Shown piece by piece: positions 52,298-55,620 of a stretch of 55,620 nucleotides of DNA; the stretch's first letter is position 1, and the number at the start of each line of letters is the position of its first letter. The notes below the pieces were generated by a model, which was not told where the DNA came from, did no database searches, and saw only the letters and a list, made by a program, of their open reading frames with translations. The translations under genes were made by a program, and so were the position numbers. The stretch covers positions 1-55,620 of the forward strand of contig SZPM01000017.1 of NCBI GenBank assembly GCA_030263715.1, written 5' to 3'. The stretch comes from ATM1 sp003577165. GTDB lineage: Bacteria > Armatimonadota > Fimbriimonadia > Fimbriimonadales > ATM1.

Positions 52298-53182
52298 ATG
52301 AAGATGACGATGCGGAAACTCCTGACTCTTTTGAGCATCCTTGCGATCGCCGCGCTCGGCTGCTCTCCCGGTGGAGCCGGGGGGGGCGGAGGCTTTCAGG
52401 TCACAGGCCGTGTCCTCGCGGTGAACACCGGCGGGCCCCCGAACCCGCAGGCTACCGTGCAAATCGGGAACGCGAGCACGACCACGGGGGCAAGCGACGG
52501 CCTTTTCGTCTTGAACGTCGACACGGGCGCTTCTGCCATGACCGTGCTTCACTCGGTGTTTCCGACCTTTGTATTCACATTTCCTCCGGTCACGGCGGAC
52601 ACCGACCTCGGAGATTTTTGGATTGGCCCGCAGACGGTTACGGTGACAGGATCTGTGCTCGACGCTTCGACGCTGGGAGCCGTCGATTCAGCGACGGTCA
52701 CCTTTGGCGGACGACGTGCCGTGACGAATGCATCGGGTGCGTTCACGCTGACCGATGTCGCGTACGACCCGGCGAGCGAATTCATCTTCTTTGGAATCGT
52801 CGGCCGCGTCATGAAGTCGGGGTACATCCCGGCGGAGTTCTTCGTCAACCAAAGCCCGATCGGCGGCGTGGTTTCGCTGCCACCGATTCTGATCGCGCCC
52901 GTGAGCGATCCCAATCCTCCCGGGCCGCCGTATAACCTATGGGGAATTGTCACCCTTTCGGGGGGTGGAGACCCCACTGGCACCGAAGTGACGCTGAAGC
53001 AGAATGGCACTCCTGTACGGTTCCAGAACCTGGGCTCAGACGGACGGTATCGTTTTTGGGCGGTACCCGGGTCGTACACGATCCTCTTCCAGAAGAGCGG
53101 GTTTCAGGACCTCGAGATCACGATTACCGGTTTCACAAGTCCGGACCAACTGATTCGAAATGACGTTACTCTCATCCCCTAA
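52298..53182 (+). CDS. Lipoprotein with carboxypeptidase-regulatory-like domains
   Basis: 294 residues from ATG 52298, two bases after the preceding stop; an ATG at 52310 (MRKLL) is an alternative. Lipobox ALGC (LTLLSILAIAALGC). Three CarboxypepD-reg-like units follow, beginning near 'FQVTGRVLAV', 'VTVTGSVLDA' and 'LWGIVTLSGG'. These beta-sandwiches usually serve as spacers or protein-interaction modules in outer-membrane proteins. The end overlaps the next gene by 23 bases in another frame, so translation is probably coupled through all three genes (49530-54569). Confidence 0.8.
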   Translation: MKMTMRKLLTLLSILAIAALGCSPGGAGGGGGFQVTGRVLAVNTGGPPNPQATVQIGNASTTTGASDGLFVLNVDTGASAMTVLHSVFPTFVFTFPPVTADTDLGDFWIGPQTVTVTGSVLDASTLGAVDSATVTFGGRRAVTNASGAFTLTDVAYDPASEFIFFGIVGRVMKSGYIPAEFFVNQSPIGGVVSLPPILIAPVSDPNPPGPPYNLWGIVTLSGGGDPTGTEVTLKQNGTPVRFQNLGSDGRYRFWAVPGSYTILFQKSGFQDLEITITGFTSPDQLIRNDVTLIP

Positions 53183-54569
53183 CATTCGCCGCGTCGGAAT
53201 CGTCGCGGGAGTCGGCGCAGGCATGCTGGGGCTCTACTTCGGGATTCGCAATCTCGCGCGCATCAACCCGTTTGCGCGATTCGAAGGCGCGTACTCCAAC
53301 CCGCTGGGCCAAGGCATCGGCTCGATGATGCGGAACGTGGACGTTGCCGTGTGGGACAAGGGGCGGCTCGTCGTGCAGTTTAACGCGGCGCAAATCGACG
53401 CGAGGAAGGACCAGCAGTTCTTGCGCCTTGCTCTGTTGCGCGATGGAAAGGTGTATGACAAGGGCGAGCAGCGCGCGTCCTTCACGGCCGGACTCGCGAC
53501 CTATGAGAGTTCGACGGGAGTGTTCGAAGTTGCGGGCGCTCCTAAGGTCTGGGATGACAAGGTTTCTATTCAAGCCCCGAGGCTGACGATCGATCGCAAC
53601 CGAGAGGAGGTCCGCGCTGCCAGCGGTGTCACGGGAACCTATGGCGGCGGCACATTTCGCGCGGCAAACGTGTTCTTCACCTATCGGGACAAGCGCCTGG
53701 AAGCGGAGGACGTCGAGTGGTCGGGTCCGCTTGAGGTTCCGGTGCAGGGCTCGGCGACAGGGAAGACGGACGTCACGATCCGCGGCGACAAATTGGAGAT
53801 CCTCAGCAATCCGGATCGGACGATCTACTACGACGCGGAGATGGCGGGGAAGGAGTTTCTCGTTCGCGCCACCAAGATCACGCGCGAGATGGACACCGAC
53901 ATCATCGTTGCGGAAGGGGACGTGGAGTACCACGGTCCCGACGCGGTCTTCCAAGCGCCGAAGGTGACGATTTATAACAAGGAGAAGCGCGCGATCGCGA
54001 CAGGCGCGGTTCGACTGCTCATCAAGCCGGAGAAGGATCAAGGCAAGGTCACGCCGGCCGAACTGCCGCCTGCCCAACCGGAACTGCCCGCAGCCCTAAA
54101 ACAGGGCGAAGGCGCGGTTGATCCAGCCAAGGAGGCCCAGAAGCAGTCCGACGAGGAGGTGCGAAGCGCGAAGAACCTCCGCTACTACCCGGTCATGGTC
54201 ACCTGCTCGAAGATCGAGTACTTCTACCGAAAGGGGTCCCGTAAGGCAATCGTGACCGGCAGCCCGAAGGCTCGGCAGGAATTGAAGGCGGGCACTTGGA
54301 GAGAGATCACGGCTCACCGAGCCGTCTACGAGGAGGAGGCCGATCTGCTCACCCTCTTCAGCGAAGGGGACGGGCAGGGAGTCCGGATGACGAACAGCGC
54401 GGGCGACGACCTGGTAGCCGAGACCATCACCGTCTCGACGGTCGAGGGTAACGAGCGGCTCACCGGCACGCGGATCAGCGGCGTGATGAAGGTCTCCGAG
54501 GAGGACATTGGAGGCGGAAGCCCGCCGCCCAAGCCTGGAGAGAAGAAGGGCGGCGGAGGCGGAGGCTAA
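53160..54569 (+). CDS. LptC/OstA-like membrane-anchored protein
   Basis: 469 residues; the start overlaps the upstream lipoprotein gene by 23 bases. One N-terminal helix (VGIVAGVGAGMLGLYFGI), then several repeats of the beta-jellyroll pattern seen in LptC and OstA/LptA: 'GVFEVAGAPKVWDDKVSIQAP', 'DIIVAEGDVEYHGPDAVFQAP', 'KAIVTGSPKARQELKAG' and 'LTLFSEGDGQGVRM' (landmarks). A Pro/Glu/Lys linker (about 300-335) separates two such blocks, and the tail is Gly-rich. LptA/C-type proteins bridge the inner and outer membranes for lipid transport. This supports a diderm cell, though the true cargo is unknown and no LptB/F/G is nearby. Confidence 0.7.
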   Translation: MTLLSSPNIRRVGIVAGVGAGMLGLYFGIRNLARINPFARFEGAYSNPLGQGIGSMMRNVDVAVWDKGRLVVQFNAAQIDARKDQQFLRLALLRDGKVYDKGEQRASFTAGLATYESSTGVFEVAGAPKVWDDKVSIQAPRLTIDRNREEVRAASGVTGTYGGGTFRAANVFFTYRDKRLEAEDVEWSGPLEVPVQGSATGKTDVTIRGDKLEILSNPDRTIYYDAEMAGKEFLVRATKITREMDTDIIVAEGDVEYHGPDAVFQAPKVTIYNKEKRAIATGAVRLLIKPEKDQGKVTPAELPPAQPELPAALKQGEGAVDPAKEAQKQSDEEVRSAKNLRYYPVMVTCSKIEYFYRKGSRKAIVTGSPKARQELKAGTWREITAHRAVYEEEADLLTLFSEGDGQGVRMTNSAGDDLVAETITVSTVEGNERLTGTRISGVMKVSEEDIGGGSPPPKPGEKKGGGGGG

Positions 54570-54770
54570 GCGGTCGCCCGGAAACCGACTCCTCACGATG
54601 GCGAGGACTCAATTCAACTGCGGGGAGCCCATACAGGTGGGCGAACTTTCCGCACGCCGTCGAGCGTCCAAGCGATGAGCCGTCGAAGGCCCAGCACTTT
54701 CGGGGGGTATGCTAACTCGCCCGTAAGTGCAGGAGAGGGCCTCGGGCTTCCTTAGGAGTGGTCGGTAGAG

Positions 54771-55620
54771 ATGGCGATATCCCGTAAGCCGTTGGTTGAG
54801 TACCTCATCGAACGCGGTTACCTGAGACCTGAGCAGAGAGACGAGGCGCTCAAGGTACAGCAGCAAACCAAGACGTCCGACATAGGCAGGGTTCTGGTGG
54901 ACCTGGGCTTCGTCGGCGAGCGCGAGGTGACCGAGGGCATAGCCCAAGAGCAAGGCCTCGGATTCGTGGACCTTGACAGGATCAACGTCGAATCCAGCGC
55001 GCTCAACGTTGTTCCCGAACGAATTGCCCGGAATCACACGGTGATTCCGGTGAAGAAGGAAGGAGCCACCCTGTTCGTGGCGACCTCCAACCCGAACAAC
55101 ATCGTCGCGCTCGACGACATTCAGTTGGCATCGGGCTGTCGGGCCGTGCCGGTGCTCGCGGTCCGAGGAGCGATCGAGGACGCTATTCAGAAGTACTACG
55201 GCGGTCAGACATCGGGGAATGGCGCCGGTCCGGCTGCTGGATCTCCCTCCGCTGTGATCAGCATGCGCGGCGACATCAGCCAAGCGATCGCAGAAGCGGG
55301 CGCGAGCCGCAACATCGCGGTCGAAGAGGACGAAGAGGTCGCGGCGCAGGTCGCAGAGCAGGCGCCGATCATTCGACTTGCGAACGCGCTCGTTCAGCAA
55401 GCCATCGTGTTGCTGGAGCGGCGGGTTTTCAAAGCCGGGCCGCGCCTTGAGCGGCCCGCTGCGGTCAGGGACTACCTTCGCTTGAAGCTGGTCGCCGAGC
55501 CCAATGAGATATTCGTCGTCGTGTTCATGAACAGCATGCACGACGTGCTGGCCGTGGAGCCGATGTTTCATGGAACGATCAATGCGACCTCGGTTTATCC
55601 ACGTGTCGTGCTGCAGCGCG
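54771..55620 (+). CDS. PilB/GspE N-terminal domain fused in frame to a RadC/JAB domain (partial)
   Basis: The frame is open from ATG 54771 to the window end (about 283 residues). Residues 1-120 match the MshEN/GspE N-terminal domain of type IV pilus extension ATPases: 'LVEYLIERGYLRPEQRDEALKV', 'IGRVLVDLGFV', 'VIPVKKEGATLFVATSNPNN'. A variable linker and 'APIIRLANALVQQAI' (about 200-214) are exactly where the PilB ATPase domain should begin. Instead the frame continues as 'RRVFKAGPRLERP' and then 'AVRDYLRLKLVAEPNEIF', 'FHGTINATSVYPRVVLQR', the start of a RadC/JAB metalloprotease-fold domain. No Walker A or B is present. Assembly chimera is the simplest explanation. Confidence 0.75.
   Translation, partial: MAISRKPLVEYLIERGYLRPEQRDEALKVQQQTKTSDIGRVLVDLGFVGEREVTEGIAQEQGLGFVDLDRINVESSALNVVPERIARNHTVIPVKKEGATLFVATSNPNNIVALDDIQLASGCRAVPVLAVRGAIEDAIQKYYGGQTSGNGAGPAAGSPSAVISMRGDISQAIAEAGASRNIAVEEDEEVAAQVAEQAPIIRLANALVQQAIVLLERRVFKAGPRLERPAAVRDYLRLKLVAEPNEIFVVVFMNSMHDVLAVEPMFHGTINATSVYPRVVLQR
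55395..55425 (+). other. Junction between pilB-like and radC-like sequence
   Basis: Upstream codons read as the end of the PilB linker (NALVQQAIV). PilB homologues continue with a short helix and ASDIHIEP, whereas here LLERRVFKAGP follows. No insertion-sequence end, direct repeat or frameshift is visible. The window ends about 200 bases later. Confidence 0.55.

Noticed and set aside
54570..54770. Riboswitch (c-di-GMP type) in the spacer before the pilB-like gene
   Set aside because: Short hairpins (TGCGG/CCGCA around GCCCA/TGGGC) are present, but the conserved GEMM core sequences are not.
54609..55571. Minus-strand open frame of about 320 codons at the right edge
   Set aside because: The plus strand reads as PilB N-terminal and RadC domains; the reverse frame is a shadow.

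Overview
The window reads as one stretch of a high-GC chromosome or metagenomic contig from a free-living, diderm, heterotrophic bacterium. My best guess is Armatimonadota (Fimbriimonadia-like). That rests on the combination of PEP-CTERM proteins, a B12-dependent class II ribonucleotide reductase, a DUF5693-CsaB pair beside an outer-membrane beta-barrel, and many secreted proteins without recognisable relatives. It is an inference from gene content. I see no rRNA, CRISPR array, phage block or insertion sequence. Both ends are cut inside genes.

Layout. 0-7.3 kb: an accessory-looking run of plus-strand genes for small lipoproteins and membrane proteins, starting with two adjacent, related TolB/PD40-type propeller lipoproteins. 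7.5-13.1 kb: an alkylation-repair protein, tRNA-Ala, then nrdR-nrdJ behind a clear sigma-70 promoter that carries NrdR-box-like sequences. 13.2-16.2 kb: a phytanoyl-CoA-dioxygenase-like gene and a tandemly duplicated pair of PEP-CTERM genes with conserved leaders. 16.3-21.8 kb: a minus-strand operon (M32 carboxypeptidase, GrpE-like protein, AlkA-type glycosylase) divergent from a GAF/degenerate-GGDEF sensor and a TPR-like protein. 21.8-28.3 kb: metal homeostasis and wall turnover (a CPC-type Zn/Cd-class P-type ATPase, a lytic transglycosylase, tRNA-Ser, an SPC/HEG-type P1B-4 ATPase, an M28 peptidase). 28.4-39.7 kb: secreted peptidases and surface proteins (a PEP-CTERM-like secreted protein without its anchor, an S9 glutamyl-endopeptidase-like enzyme, a TPR lipoprotein, a large BNR/sortilin-like propeller protein, glutaminase A).

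39.7-54.6 kb is the most coherent cell-envelope region. It holds a tightly overlapping rhomboid-DUF5693-csaB operon, then an outer-membrane beta-barrel with a duplicated surface module, two carboxypeptidase-regulatory-fold lipoproteins, three secreted orphans and an LptC/OstA-like protein. CsaB pyruvylates wall polysaccharide so that SLH proteins can bind it; in diderms without classical attachment this tethers the outer membrane. The neighbours could plausibly build or decorate that tether. This is inference.

The last gene (54771 to the end) starts as a PilB/GspE-type N-terminal domain but switches in frame, near 55400, to a RadC/JAB domain. This is either a contig-end assembly chimera or a real insertion or fusion, and it is the single most anomalous feature here.
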